From the NCBI GenBank assembly GCA_036250195.1, contig JAVHZZ010000002.1:272496879-272560878 (forward strand): a stretch of DNA of 64,000 nt, given 5' to 3'. Made by a program: the position numbers and the translations under genes. Within the stretch, counting starts at the first letter, position 1, and each line of letters begins with the position of its first letter. The notes beneath the pieces were generated by a model, which was given only the letters and a program-made list of their open reading frames with translations, was not told where the DNA came from and did no database searches. This DNA comes from Mixophyes australis. Its lineage: Eukaryota > Chordata > Amphibia > Anura > Limnodynastidae. Positions 10,937 to 22,160 of this stretch are shown in pieces.

Positions 10937-12172
10937 AAAATGCTGACAAATTACCACCCCATCGACCATATGATTGTCCCATTGATCTATTACCTGGGGC
11001 TGCTATTCCTTTTGGTCGGATTTATTCATTAGCTGATCCTGAATTAAAGACACTAAAGACTTACCTGGAGGAAAATGAAACTAAAGGTTTTATACGTCCT
11101 TTAAAATCTCCAGCAGGGGCTCCTATTTTTTTTTTTTTTGAAAAAAAAAAAAAAGATGGATCTTTGCGGCCATGCATTGATTATAGAGAATTAAATAAAG
11201 TTACTATATAGAACAGACAACTATTCCATGACTCTAAATTAGCAGGCCATAAAGGACTTCAGAAAACTCAAGAACTGTTAAGCCGTTCATTCTGGTGGCC
11301 CAACTATAAGGAAGATGTAGCAAAATATGTATCCTCTTGTACAACGTGTGCCAGATTTAAGACTCCTCGTGCTTCTCCTTTTGGACTACTACAACCTTTG
11401 CCAATACCTACACGTCCATGGGATTCCATTTCCATGGACCTTATTGTAGAACTTCCGAGATCTAAGAATATGACCACTATCTTTGTGGTAATTGACAGAC
11501 TGACAAAGATGGCTCACTTTATACCCTGCCAGGGTACTCCTACAGCAAAAGAAACAGCCGACTTACTTATAAAAGAAGTTTTTCGTTTGCATGGCGTTCC
11601 TAATGATGTGGTGTCAGACCGAGGCGTTCAATTCACATCACGATTTTGGAAACAGTTTTGCAAATCCCTTTGCATTGTGGTGAACTTGTTCACTGCATTT
11701 CATTCACAGTCAAATGGACAAACGGAGCGAACAAACCAAACACTTGAGCAATACCTCAGATGTTATATTTGTCACCTACAGGATGATTAGGTTGATATCC
11801 TCCCCATGGCTGAGTTTGCATACAATAATTCTCAACATTCATCTACAAGATTTAGCCCTTTCTATGCTAATCTAGGATATCATCCAAATATTTGTGCCAA
11901 TCTACCTTGTGACTCTCCAATTCCTGCTGTGGAAGATAGACTGATTATTATGCAAAGTAATCTTGAATTATTAAAAGAGACATTGAAAACTGCTCAAGAA
12001 AGATATAAACGTGATGCTGACAGATCACGAAGGGCTGCTCCAACTTTTAGTATTGGTGATGAAGTATGGTTGTCAACTAGACATTTAAGATTGTGCTGAC
12101 AGATCACGAAGGGCTGCTCCAACTTTTAGTATTGGTGATGAAGTATGGTTGTCAACTAGACATTTAAGATTG
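10937..12172 (+). pseudogene. Element C RT start and integrase, RT core deleted
   Basis: RT begins [15 protein letters not shown] at about 10951 and runs to [15 protein letters not shown] at about 11208. A poly-T run (11128-11138) and a poly-A run (11142-11154) sit inside it and have probably changed length. Then a stop and an abrupt jump lead to the integrase zinc-finger region (HDSKLAGHKGLQKTQELLSR). The RT palm and all of RNase H are missing. The integrase core is present (DLIVELPRSKNMTTIFVVIDRLTK, DRGVQFTSRFW, SNGQTERTN), with a stop at about 11788. The integrase C-terminal part is cut at 12172 by the giant transposon and resumes at 33673. Confidence 0.5.
12015..12172 (+). repeat. 79-bp tandem duplication at the insertion point
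   Basis: Two adjacent copies, 12015-12093 and 12094-12172, both starting TGCTGACAGATCACGAAGGG. The second copy ends exactly where the giant transposon begins. 79 bp is not a multiple of three, so it also breaks the pol frame. Confidence 0.5.
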
Positions 12173-12174
12173 AA

Positions 12175-12215
12175 GGGCCCGATTCATCAAAATTCGCAAA
12201 CGCATACGCATCTGC
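12175..12215 (+). repeat. Left terminal inverted repeat of the giant transposon
   Basis: Pairs with 33629-33669 on the opposite strand with one mismatch. Beyond it the two ends differ. Confidence 0.5.
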
Positions 12216-13018
12216 TAAATGGCTCTGCGCATGCGCGAAACAGCACTTAAGCAGCGCAAAACACTACATACGCTACTCAAGCACGGCAGATACAGCTCTC
12301 AAAAGGCAACTCAATCTCAAACTCCAACGCAAATAGATTTGAGATGACTGCTGACCACTTGAGAACAAATGGGTGGGAATGGGCGGAGAGTAGGCGCGGA
12401 CTGGGCGGAGATGAGATAGTACTTGAGTAAAGTAGGCGTTATGCTTTTTCACTTGAGAATAGTAGGCGCTCCCTCTGCCCAGATGAGTGAAACTGACGTC
12501 ACTCCTGTCTCAAATCTTTCACAAAAGTTAAGGAAGGCCAGGGTCATGTTTAACTCCAATACAGCTAGCTAAAACCACTATTAAACGCCTTTAGGAGCAT
12601 CTTTTGTGTTTAAAATGCAAAATAAAATATGCACAACATACATACATACATATCAATACAGACTGCTTGTGCCATTTTTTTATATTTTTTTTTTAAAAAC
12701 AAATTGTATTGAGATTTTATATATCTTACAAATGTTCCATTAGTATGTTTGTGTAAATTAAGCCTTTTTTCTTTACATACCCCTTTCTAATCAATGCAAT
12801 TTCGCAAGTGCAACATGTTTGATGTTATTTTGGCCCTTTGGCCTCAATCCGGAACTGGCGGAATGCTGGAATTAGCTAGCTGGAAATAGCGCCCTCTGCT
12901 GCTTACTGCCTCTTCAGTAAAGAGGACTGGCTTTTATAGGCCTGTACACTGCTAGCCACATTCATCTTCTCAGCATTATGGGGAGAATCCAGGTCACAGT
13001 GCATTCCGGCTGCCGGAA
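12216..13018. other. Non-coding left arm of the giant transposon
   Basis: No coding signal. It contains a short (CATA)n run near 12640 and A/T runs near 12675-12700. Confidence 0.5.
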
Positions 13019-13428
13019 TGGTTGCCTCGGTGCATTCCACATTCATTCCACTGCCAGAATGGTTGCCTCGGTGCATTCCACATTCATTCCACTGCCGGAA
13101 TGGTTGCCTTAGTGCATTCCACATTCATTCCACTGCCGGAATGGTTGCCTCAGTGCATTCCACATTCATTCCACTGCCGGAAAGGTTGCCTCAGTGCATT
13201 CCACATTCATTCCACTGCCGGAATGGTTGCCTCAGTGCATTCCACATTCATTCCACTGCCGGAATGGTTGCCTCAGTGCATTCCACATTCATTCTACTTC
13301 CGGAATGGTTGCCTCAGTGCATTCCACATTCATTCCATTGCCGGAATGGTTGCCTCAGTGCATTCCACATTCATTCCACTGCCGGAATGGTTGCCTCAGT
13401 GCATTCCACATTCATTCCAATGCCGGAA
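13019..13428 (+). repeat. 41-bp minisatellite, 10 copies
   Basis: Ten head-to-tail units of 41 bp, each starting TGGTTGCCTCRGTGCATTCC and ending CCACTGCCGGAA, with few changes. The unit has no stop codon in any plus-strand frame, which creates overlapping open frames of 85-163 codons that I do not regard as genes. Confidence 0.5.
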
Positions 13429-13754
13429 TGGTGTGCACACTGCATGGGTAATTATTTCATTTTATTTAAAATGTTGCCCAAACAATAGACTTTGCCATAA
13501 ATATTTATTATAAATCTCCAACCATTCTTAACAATTACCAATGTCATTAGTCTCAATATGTTACATGCCTGATTTGACAGTTGGTGATGGTGCGTTTGCA
13601 ATAACAAATAATAATAATAGACATATAATAACTCTAAACTATATTTCAGGGTTTTACACACATGATTAATGCAAATTTAAAACAAGTGTACTATTACCAC
13701 AGGGACACTTTTAACAGCAACACAAATAGTGTAAGGATATTAATGATCCCTAAG

Positions 13755-13832
13755 AGCCAAGAGAATTGGTGAGGACTCGAACCCACGTAGCAAGCTTGCC
13801 AGGTGGATTGCCTAACTGCTACACCACTGTAC
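13755..13832 (-). repeat. tRNA-like relic
   Basis: On the minus strand GTGGTGTAGCAGTTAGGC resembles a tRNA A box, and GGGTTCGAGTCC, 33 nt later, a B box. There is no recognisable full cloverleaf. It is probably a tRNA-derived SINE head or a decayed tRNA copy. Confidence 0.5.
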
Positions 13833-14276
13833 ACGTGGTGATGTCAAGGGAATAGAATACAAATGAAAGATGACCAGCAACTTCTAGCATAAGTTGTTTT
13901 CCTTAAAACATGGTGAAAAATGCCAATACTTGGGGATATTATACCCAGAAAGATTTGGTGCATGCAGAGTCCAAATTTATGCATATCGAAATATATCCAT
14001 TTTGATAAATGCAAACCAAAAATATAACATTTATTGCTCCCATTTCTAATATTTGATTTGGTGGAGCACTTAGCTTTTTCCACTGTTGCCAGTACAGAAT
14101 TCCTATGTCTTTAAAATCCAAAGTCTTTGCCAACAACTTCTTTGCTGTGTTGTAGCTGATAACACTGTTGAACATGACATATAGCCACCTTACACACCAA
14201 AACATATACTAAGTCACAGAGTGGAATAAATACCCTCAAACTTGTAAATATACCAAGGTTAGCCACATACACGCAT

Positions 14277-14342
14277 CATTTGGGGTTCAAACTCATTACC
14301 TTGTTGTTGCAAGCTCATTTCTTTATTCACTGAGGTATACTT
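14277..14342 (-). repeat. tRNA-like relic, diverged
   Basis: On the minus strand CCTCAGTGAATAAAGAAATG and, about 30 nt later, GAGTTTGAACCCC are in the order and spacing of tRNA A and B boxes. Weak. Confidence 0.5.
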
Positions 14343-14669
14343 CACATCAAAACACCAACACCAAACTGCACGTTAACTATTTTGCACAGCTAAATGGCTG
14401 TCTTAGACCTGATAAATCGGCCATGTTGTAATTAATATGAACAGCATGATGGATAACGTGGTATTAAAATATTAACCCTAGATAAACACACACATAAATA
14501 AAAACACTGTTTTACTAAAGCAGCAGGAGCTGCAAAAACTTCACCAAAAAAAGGGGAATTAAGCGTGTTTGCGAATCTTACGCTAAATACAAGCAGTTGC
14601 ATATAGTTTTTTACTTTTAGGAGTATGCTTAATAATGTGTTTTATTAACTCACTTGGTGCTGAGGGTTG

Positions 14670-14745
14670 ACCCTGGGGCCTTGAACTTCTGCACTTAGTA
14701 TTGGTGGGTGAAATACATAACCACTACACTATCGTACCACATCTA
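14670..14745 (-). repeat. tRNA-like relic
   Basis: On the minus strand ATAGTGTAGTGGTTATG is very close to the A-box region of vertebrate Glu/Val-type tRNAs, and AGTTCAAGGCCCC stands in the B-box place. Stems are poor. Confidence 0.5.
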
Positions 14746-15019
14746 AATTTAGCACATGCACATGATTTGTACGTCATATAATTGTACTTAAAACTATTTT
14801 ACCCATACTATTGCCACAACACTAACAGCTTAGCTCATTAATGACATCTGTAATAATCGTTATAATCTCTACTTACCCTACAGAAAATAAACGTTGCTAA
14901 CATGTCAGGTCACTTTTACACAAAAACACACTTGGATAATTAGAACGCACCTGGGTGCTTCTAATGACGTGTCCGGCATACTCTCCGGCCTACTCACCTG
15001 CATTTAATTCACTAATTAG

Positions 15020-16745
15020 AGTGCTACGTAAAAATACCTTGCTTGCACTTCTGTGTTGTTGGGAGATTCACAGTTCTGGGTAAGTAGCCCTTAATGGTGA
15101 AATGTTTCATAATCTCTGCTGTTTATTGCTGTACCTTGCTCAACACTCATGTTTATTTTTTGGAAAAGGTATTGGTGAGCTAGAGATAGAAAATGATGCT
15201 GAAAGGTCCTAATGCTAATGAATTTTATGTTGAAGGTTAGTGGAAAAGTCTTTAATTAGCTGCAGAGTTTGAATATTGAGGCAACTGTGTAGACTTGGGA
15301 TGTGCCTCTGCATAGAGACCTCTCGAATGTAGTGACACACATAAATATTATCCATCTATATTTATTTATTTGTTACCTGTTTACCCTCCCCCCACAGATC
15401 TTGGTCCTGGATTGTGTTTTTTGGTGTCTAGTGATTGCTTTTTGGACATTCCACATTTGTCTGTGTGTGTGGTAAGTAGAAACCAGATATTGTTTTATTA
15501 CATACCCCTTGTTAAAACACTTTGCATTAAGAAAGTCCATGCTGTTATATTTTTTTTTCTAATAACTTTATTTGAAGTGTTGTTTTTTTGGACCGTACCT
15601 TAAAGACACATTAACACTCTGTGCTTGAGTCATTAAGGAGAGCAAAGGATCAAAAATAAGTACATGTTCTAGTGGACAAAGCATGTTACAATGTAAGGGG
15701 TGCACATTTGTTACTTTTTTTGGAACAAAACATAAATATCTTCACATTTCAAAGATCTGTGGTCAAATCATGTGCAAGCTTAGTCAAGGGTTGATTATCT
15801 AAGGTATGGTAATTCAAAATAGGAATATGACTAGACATGGCCTGGTGTGTTAGTGAAATGGTTAATATGGTGAAAAACCATGGCAACCTGTATTTTACCT
15901 TTACAATGTGTGTGGAAAGTATAGCTTCATGCCTCTAAGTTTAGCCTTAATGTCTTTTGCTAAATGCACGTTAATGGGGTAGTTTAAATCTACAGCCTAA
16001 TGTGGCAACATAATTGACGTTTGGTTTTCTACAGTTTATTGATCAGCACATATAGTGTTGATAAGTGCACATTTTTCACACTTTATTTTTCTTATATCTA
16101 CAGCCTTTAGATTACACTTGGCCTGCAGTGCTGGCTTTTCTGCCATTGCACTTCCCTTTGGAGTTGGTGGATGTTGCCATGGTGAAGGGTGTTGACAAAT
16201 GTAAGTAGTATAGTGCTATCTGCACTAAAATGTGATTGGCCAGTGAGTGTGCTCCATACAATAATGTCGTTACTAAGCCTGCAATGTGTGGTTGCACAAA
16301 CAAAACATATGGCCAGATGCTAGCTATGCAACATATGGGTTTGGTGTTTGTAATTAAGTCAAATAGTGCATTCAGAATCCTAGGTATAGTCCAAACACAC
16401 AAGCCATTATTATACACTATAATATTACCGGCTTTTTTTACACATGCCAATACAGTGCTCACCCTCTTGATATCAAAATGCAAGTTATGTGTGAGCTAAT
16501 ATTGCCATATTAATTTGTTGATTATCATTCAACAGGGTGCGTTGCCGTGGCTTTTGGATTTGTGCAATTCGTGTCTCACTACATGTTGAAGTATTTCTCC
16601 AGAGCTCAAAGCCTGCTTATGTCTCTCTTCAGTCTGGCCAGATTGTCATCTCTTCATCCAAGGAACTTTGACACACACAGACCATTAACTTGTTTGCTTT
16701 GTTTTTGTTAGCACGTTTGGATTCATATATGTAATAAATCTAGCC
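15020..16745 (+). CDS. Candidate spliced gene inside the giant transposon
   Basis: Four stretches look like exons by their splice signals. Exon 1 ends TTCTGG|GTAAGTAG near 15078. Exon 2 is about 15398-15471 (CCCCCCACAG before, GTAAGTAG after). Exon 3 is about 16103-16200 (CTTATATCTACAG before, GTAAGTAG after). Exon 4 starts near 16537 after CATTCAACAG, and AATAAA follows at 16733-16738. Exons 2, 3 and 4 can be read in one frame across both junctions (including LGPGLCFLVSS, PLDYTWPAVLAFLPL and WCVAVAFGFVQF), ending at a TAG near 16709. I found no start codon in exon 1 and recognise no protein family, so it may equally be a spliced non-coding RNA. The transposon context suggests an element-carried gene. 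Confidence 0.5.
15630..15760. repeat. Diverged MITE copy
   Basis: Contains CATGTTACAATGTAAGGGGTGC, trimmed to CATGTTACAATG, close to one arm of the fold-back MITE at 31510-31860. It lies in the presumed second intron. Confidence 0.5.
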
Positions 16746-17070
16746 TATGCTGCAAATGTCTCAGCAATCAGTTGTCATGCCATTTTGTACCATTACTACA
16801 GTGCAGTGATTAATCTTTTAATACCCATAAATCCATGTGTAGTGCTTTCCAAACTATTGTGGAACAGGTTTTTGTTTTTTTAAATATATTAAATCTATGT
16901 GTGGTTCTTTTGTCCTTTGCCACAGATACACCATAGCCTACAAACACGCTCAATGGGGTTAATGTTCAGTTTTAGAAAATGTCCATAGTGTGGAGGTTTG
17001 TATGTGTGTTTGGTTGCTTAGTAGTAAATTTATTGTACATTTTAAGCTTTTAGAGGGAACATGGGATGTG
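16746..17070. other. Non-coding spacer of the giant transposon
   Basis: AT-rich sequence between the poly(A) signal of the candidate gene and the hAT insertion. Nothing recognised. Confidence 0.5.
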
Positions 17071-17750
17071 CCTAGCAACAGGGTCGGACTGGCCCGCCGG
17101 TGGACCGGACTATCCACCGGTAGGCCCCGACCCTGAATCGCTCCCCTCTTCGTTGGTGGGGGGAGCTAGAAACTTTAATAGTAAAAAAAAAACAACTCAC
17201 GTGACCGCAGCGCCACCTCCGTTCGCACTGAATGCCGGGCGTGACGTCATCACGCCCAACGTTCAGTGAGGAGCGCCGGCAAGACAGAGGAGAAGAAAAG
17301 GAAGAAGCAGATAGAAAAGGTAAGTAACAGGGGAGCATGGAACAGAAATAGGAGTATGGAACAGAAATAGGAGTATGGAACAGAGAAGGGGGAACATGGA
17401 ACTAGAGATGGGCGGGTCCGGTTCTCCGAGAACCGAACCCACCCGAACTTTGGGTATCCGAGTACCGAGCTGAGCAGCTCGGTACTCTCCCGCCCGTTCC
17501 GAATCCAAATCGAGGCCGAACGTCATTGTGACGTCGTCGAATCTCGGGGCTCGGTTCTCGCGATACTTGAACTTTAAATACATGCCTCCACAGCAATCCA
17601 TCGCCATTTGACAGAGGGAGAGAGCAGGGTGTAGTCATAGGCTAATTAGAGCAGGGACAGAGAATACAATATTGTTCTTGCAATTGCTCTAGCCAAAATC
17701 GCTAGTGCAGAGAGGAGGATAGAGGTTTATTATTTTTTCTTCATATTTGG

Positions 17751-18050
17751 CACTCCCCAGCGCTTTTGGGGTGTCCCCCATAATTGTGCATAAATATTTC
17801 TGGCTGTCAAAAGTCATATCTGTCAGCAGTATCTACTAAATAATTTTTAGCACTCCTCAGTGCTTTTGGGGTGTCCTCCCTAATTGTGCATTAATATTTC
17901 TGGCTGTCAAAAGTCATATCTGTCAGCAGTATCTACTAAATAATTTTTAGCACTCCTCAGTGCTTTTGGGGTGTCCTCCCTAATTGTGCATTAATATTTC
18001 TGGCTGTCAAAAGTCATATCTGTCAGCAGTATCTACTAAATAATTTTTAG
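17751..18050 (+). repeat. 100-bp tandem repeat, 3 copies, 5' of the hAT 2 transposase
   Basis: Units start at 17751, 17851 and 17951 with CACTCCYCAG, each exactly 100 bp, and a partial fourth starts at 18051 and leads into the ATG at 18076. Confidence 0.5.
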
Positions 18051-18075
18051 CACTCCCCAGTGGTTTGCACTCAGA

Positions 18076-21070
18076 ATGGATTCAAAGCAGTCCACATATG
18101 ATCTGAATGAGCAACCAGGTTCTGTCATCAGTCCTGATGTTAGTGTTCCCAGTACGTCATCTGGCCAAGGCGATGTCAAACAACAGAGTGTTTTCAAATT
18201 AGTGCAAAAAACAAAAACCAAAAAAAAAATTACTGTATTGAAGCGAAAAAGAAGTGTAACTGAGCAAAAGTTACGTGACGATAAAAAAAAAATTGCAAGC
18301 ATGCCATTCTACACACGCAGTGGCAAAGAGAGAATGAGGCCTTCACCTTTGACTATTAGTGGCAGATCCAAAAAAGTTACCCAGCCTACAATTGGTGCAC
18401 AACTACTGTTACGCGTCAAAGCCGAGCTGCAAGATAACAGTGAGGCATTACAGGAGAATATTTGCTCTGATTCACAAATGACAACAATCCCTGTGGAGAG
18501 TCCATCCAACAGTGGGATGTCTAATCGTGAGCATTCTGCTGATGTGTGCCTTAATAGCCCGAGTGTAGCCGGTGATACCCAAATTGAGGATGCCACTTTG
18601 GAATTAGAAGAGGATGAGGGGGAGATTTGTGTAGGCGACGAGGGCACTAATGAGGATGTTGATGAGGATGAGGTTGTTTGTGTAAGTCCTGCACCAGTGG
18701 CAGCAGTTCTGGCACGTGACAAGAAAAAGGCCATTGTCATGCCTGGGCATAAAACAAAAAAATCCACTTCTTATGTGTGGAATTATTTCTACCCAAATCC
18801 AGACAACAATTGTATAGCCATTTGTAGTGTATGTGAAGCCACAGTCAGTCGAGGGAGGGACCTTAACCATCTTGGAACCTCGTCTATGTTACGCCATTTA
18901 ACGAGAGTTCATGGCAAAGTGTTGGGAAAAGCTGAAAGTTCTTCCCAAAAGAATACAAGCACTCCCTCATCAGCTAAGACCCTCCGCTCACCGACATACC
19001 GACGGCTACAAAATACACCCACCACACCATCCTCATCAATATCCTCAGTAGCGCTCGGAGTTAGCCCGGCATCCCACTTAAGGCTGGATGACTCCGGCAC
19101 TATTATTGATTCCTCTGAAGAAAGCGTTAGTCCTGCTGCTGCTGTTGCTGCTGCTGGGGGTGAATCGTCATCCCAGAGGCAGGTTAATAAAATGAGCAGT
19201 CCTACATTTCAGCAATTAACTGTGAAACAATCATTTGCGAGGGGAAGCAAATATGACAGCAGTCACCCAGTCGCCAAGCGAATCACAGACGCCATGGCTG
19301 CAATGTTAGTGTTAGATCTGCGTCCAATCTCCACAATAAACGCAGCTGGTTTTTCACAGTTAATTGAGGTTTTGTGTCCGCGTTACAGAATTCCATCGCG
19401 ACACCATTTCTCCCGTAAAGCTATTCCACAACTATACCAAAAAGTGTGTAAAAATGTAGAGATTGCGCTGAAAAATGCCATTCTGCCCACTGTTCACTTA
19501 ACCACAGATATGTGGACAAGTGGAAGTGGCCAAACCAAAGACTATATGACTGTGACAGCCCACTGGGTTGGTCATTCACCTTCACCAGCAGGAACAGCAG
19601 CAGCATGTACACCACTACGTAACATTTGTCACAGGCAGGCCACTCTTTGTATCACCGGCTTCACTAACATGGCATACGGCTGACAATTTGTTACGCAAAC
19701 TGAGAGATGTGATTGATGCATGGCTTATACCACTCGGACTCTCCCCAGGGTATGTCATTTCAGATAACGCCAACAATATAGTGCGAGCATTACAGCTGGG
19801 TGATTTCCAACATATTCCCTGTTTTGCTCACACCATCAACTTGGTGGTGCAGAGCTTCCTACGAAATAACCGTGAGGTGCAGGAGATGCTTTCGGTGGCC
19901 CGTAAAATTTCAGGCCATTTCAGGCATTCAGCCACAGCATGTAGGAGATTACAGCAGCTCCAAGAGCAGTTTAACTTGCCCTGCCACCAACTTAAGCAAG
20001 AGGTGGTAACTCGGTGGAATTCCACCCTGTACATGCTTCAGAGGATGGAGGAACAGCGCAAAGCTATCCAAGCATATTGCACAAGTCATGACATTGGGAA
20101 AGGAGGGGGGATGTATTTCACTCTTGCACAGTGGGGAATCCTTTCAGTGCTGTGCAAGGTGCTGAAACCATTTGAAGTTGTGACATGTGAGGTCAGTGCA
20201 GACTCTGCTAGTTTGAGCCAAGTCATTCCTTTAATTAGACTATTGGAAAAGCAGCTTGAGAAAATGAAGGAGTAGCTGAAAGCAAGCAATTCAGCAAAGT
20301 ATGTTGGCCTTGTCGATCAAGTACTTAATTCGCTTCACAATGATCCTCGAGTTATTAAGATCTTGAACTCGGATCAGTACATTTTGGCCACTGTGCTTGA
20401 TCCAAGGTTTAAAACCTACATTGAGTCTTTACTTGTAAATGAGCGAAATGTGAACTTTTGCAAGGAGCTATTGCTCAGCAAGTTGGCCGCTGAACTGGGC
20501 CTCGGCTTGACGACATGTCCTCCTTCACTTTCTCAAGCTGTTGCTCGTAAAAAATTAAATTTCCAAAAAAGAAGCAGGGAAGACACAGGGGGCAGACCAG
20601 AACAATTTAACATCTGGGCTGGTTTGAAGGATTTTTCAAAAAAATGTGTCAATTTGCCCATAACTCCATCCAATATGAGTATAAACATGCAAAGGATGGT
20701 GGAGGATTACTTTCAAGAGGTAGTTGATATGGAAATGTCAGACAGTCCCTTTCCTTACTGGGAAGAAAAGCAGGCCATTTGGAAACCCATGTACAAACTT
20801 ACTTTGCAATACCTAAGCTGCCCACCCTCCAGTGTGTACTCTGAACGAGTGTTCAGCACAGCAGGGAACTTAGTCAGTGATCGCCGTAGAAGGTTACTTC
20901 CCAAAAATGTGGAGAAAATGATGTTTATAAAAATGAACTACATCTTCCACGAGGAAGGCCTTCACCATCCAAGACATCCAAGCACTGACTGTTCTCTAAT
21001 GGCGGATTCAAGCGGCGATGAATTGATAGTCTGTGATGATGACGTACACACTGATGAGGGTGAGGATTAA
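18076..21070 (+). pseudogene. hAT 2 transposase (ZBED-type), broken
   Basis: Transposase of the hAT superfamily, which cuts and joins element ends. It starts MDSKQSTYDLNEQ. A basic segment (KTKTKKKITVLKRKRS) looks like a nuclear signal. A BED zinc finger lies at residues ~228-280 (VWNYFYPNPDNN, CSVCEA, HLTRVHG). The catalytic core includes TTDMWTSGSG (first acidic residue), ISDNANNI (second) and, in the C-terminal dimerisation domain, SSVYSERVFSTAG (third). The frame shifts by one near 19672, and a TAG at 20273-20275 interrupts the second frame, which otherwise continues to 21070. So one frameshift and one stop break an otherwise complete gene of roughly 1,000 residues. Acidic stretches occur at both ends. 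The closest relative in the window is the minus-strand gene at 60604-62654. Confidence 0.5.
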
Positions 21071-21240
21071 GCTGAAGATGATGCCGATAACATCTTTTTA
21101 AAACTTTCTATGTAAGTGTAGGGTGCAATCTACCCCCAAAGAGGAAAGGGACTTGTGGCATTTCCATATCACATACCATCTTGAAAGGCTGCTGTTAGGG
21201 CAATTTATCCTTAAGGGTAGGGTGTCATAGACAGAGTGAC

Positions 21241-22160
21241 CCTAAACTGGCTTTGTCCATTTTTCATAATATTGTACAGTCTATAATGGCTGAATTTTTG
21301 GGTATTTTATACAAGTGGAGGGGGGCCTAGAGAGACAGAAACCAAACTGGCTTTCTCCATGTCAATTAATATTGTACAGTCTATAATGGCTGAATTTTTG
21401 GGTATTTTATACAAGTGGAGGGGGGCCTAGAGAGACAGAAACCAAACTGTCTTTCGCCATGTCAATTAATATTGTACAGTCTATAATGGCTGAATTTTTT
21501 AGTATTTTATACAAGTGGAGGGGGGCCTAGAGAGACAGAAACCAAACTGGCTTTCACCATGTCAATTAATATTGTACAGTCTATAATGGCTGAATTTTTT
21601 GGTATTTTATACAAGTGGAGGGGGGCCTAGAGAGACAGAAACCAAACTGTCTTTCTCCATGTCAATTAATATTGTACAGTCTATAATGGCTGAATTTTTT
21701 AGTATTTTATACAAGTGGAGGGGGGCCTAGAGAGACAGAAACCAAACTAGCTTTCTCCATGTCAATTAATATTGTACAGTCTATAATGGCTGAATTTTTT
21801 GGTATTTTATACAAGTGGAGGGGGGCCTAGAGAGACAGAAACCAAACTGTCTTTCTCCATGTCAATTAATATTGTACAGTCTATAATGGCTGAATTTTTT
21901 AGTATTTTATACAAGTGGAGGGGGGCCTAGAGAGACAGAAACCAAACTGTCTTTCTCCATGTCAATTAATATTGTACAGTCTATAATGGCTGAATTTTTT
22001 AGTATTTTATACAAGTGGAGGGGGGCCTAGAGAGACAGAAACCAAACTGGCTTTCTCCATGTCAATTAATATTGTACAGTCTACAATGGCTGAATTTTTT
22101 GGTATTTTATACAAGTGGAGGGGGGCCTTGAGAGACAGAAACCAAACTGGCTTTTTCCAT
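21241..22160 (+). repeat. 100-bp tandem repeat, ~9 copies, 3' of the hAT 2 transposase
   Basis: Units start at 21241, 21341 and so on to 22141 with ACCAAACTGG/T and contain ATATTGTACAGTCTATAATGG and GTGGAGGGGGGCCTAGAG. The period is exactly 100 bp. The sequence is unrelated to the 5' array. Confidence 0.5.

Larger units (their letters stand above)
13429..15019. other. Non-coding part of the giant transposon with tRNA-like relics
   Basis: No protein-coding evidence. It holds three tRNA-like stretches, all on the minus strand (listed separately). The rest is AT-rich and unassigned. Confidence 0.5.

Noticed and set aside
13018..13513. Overlapping plus-strand frames of 85-163 codons
   Set aside because: A product of the 41-bp minisatellite; present in all frames.
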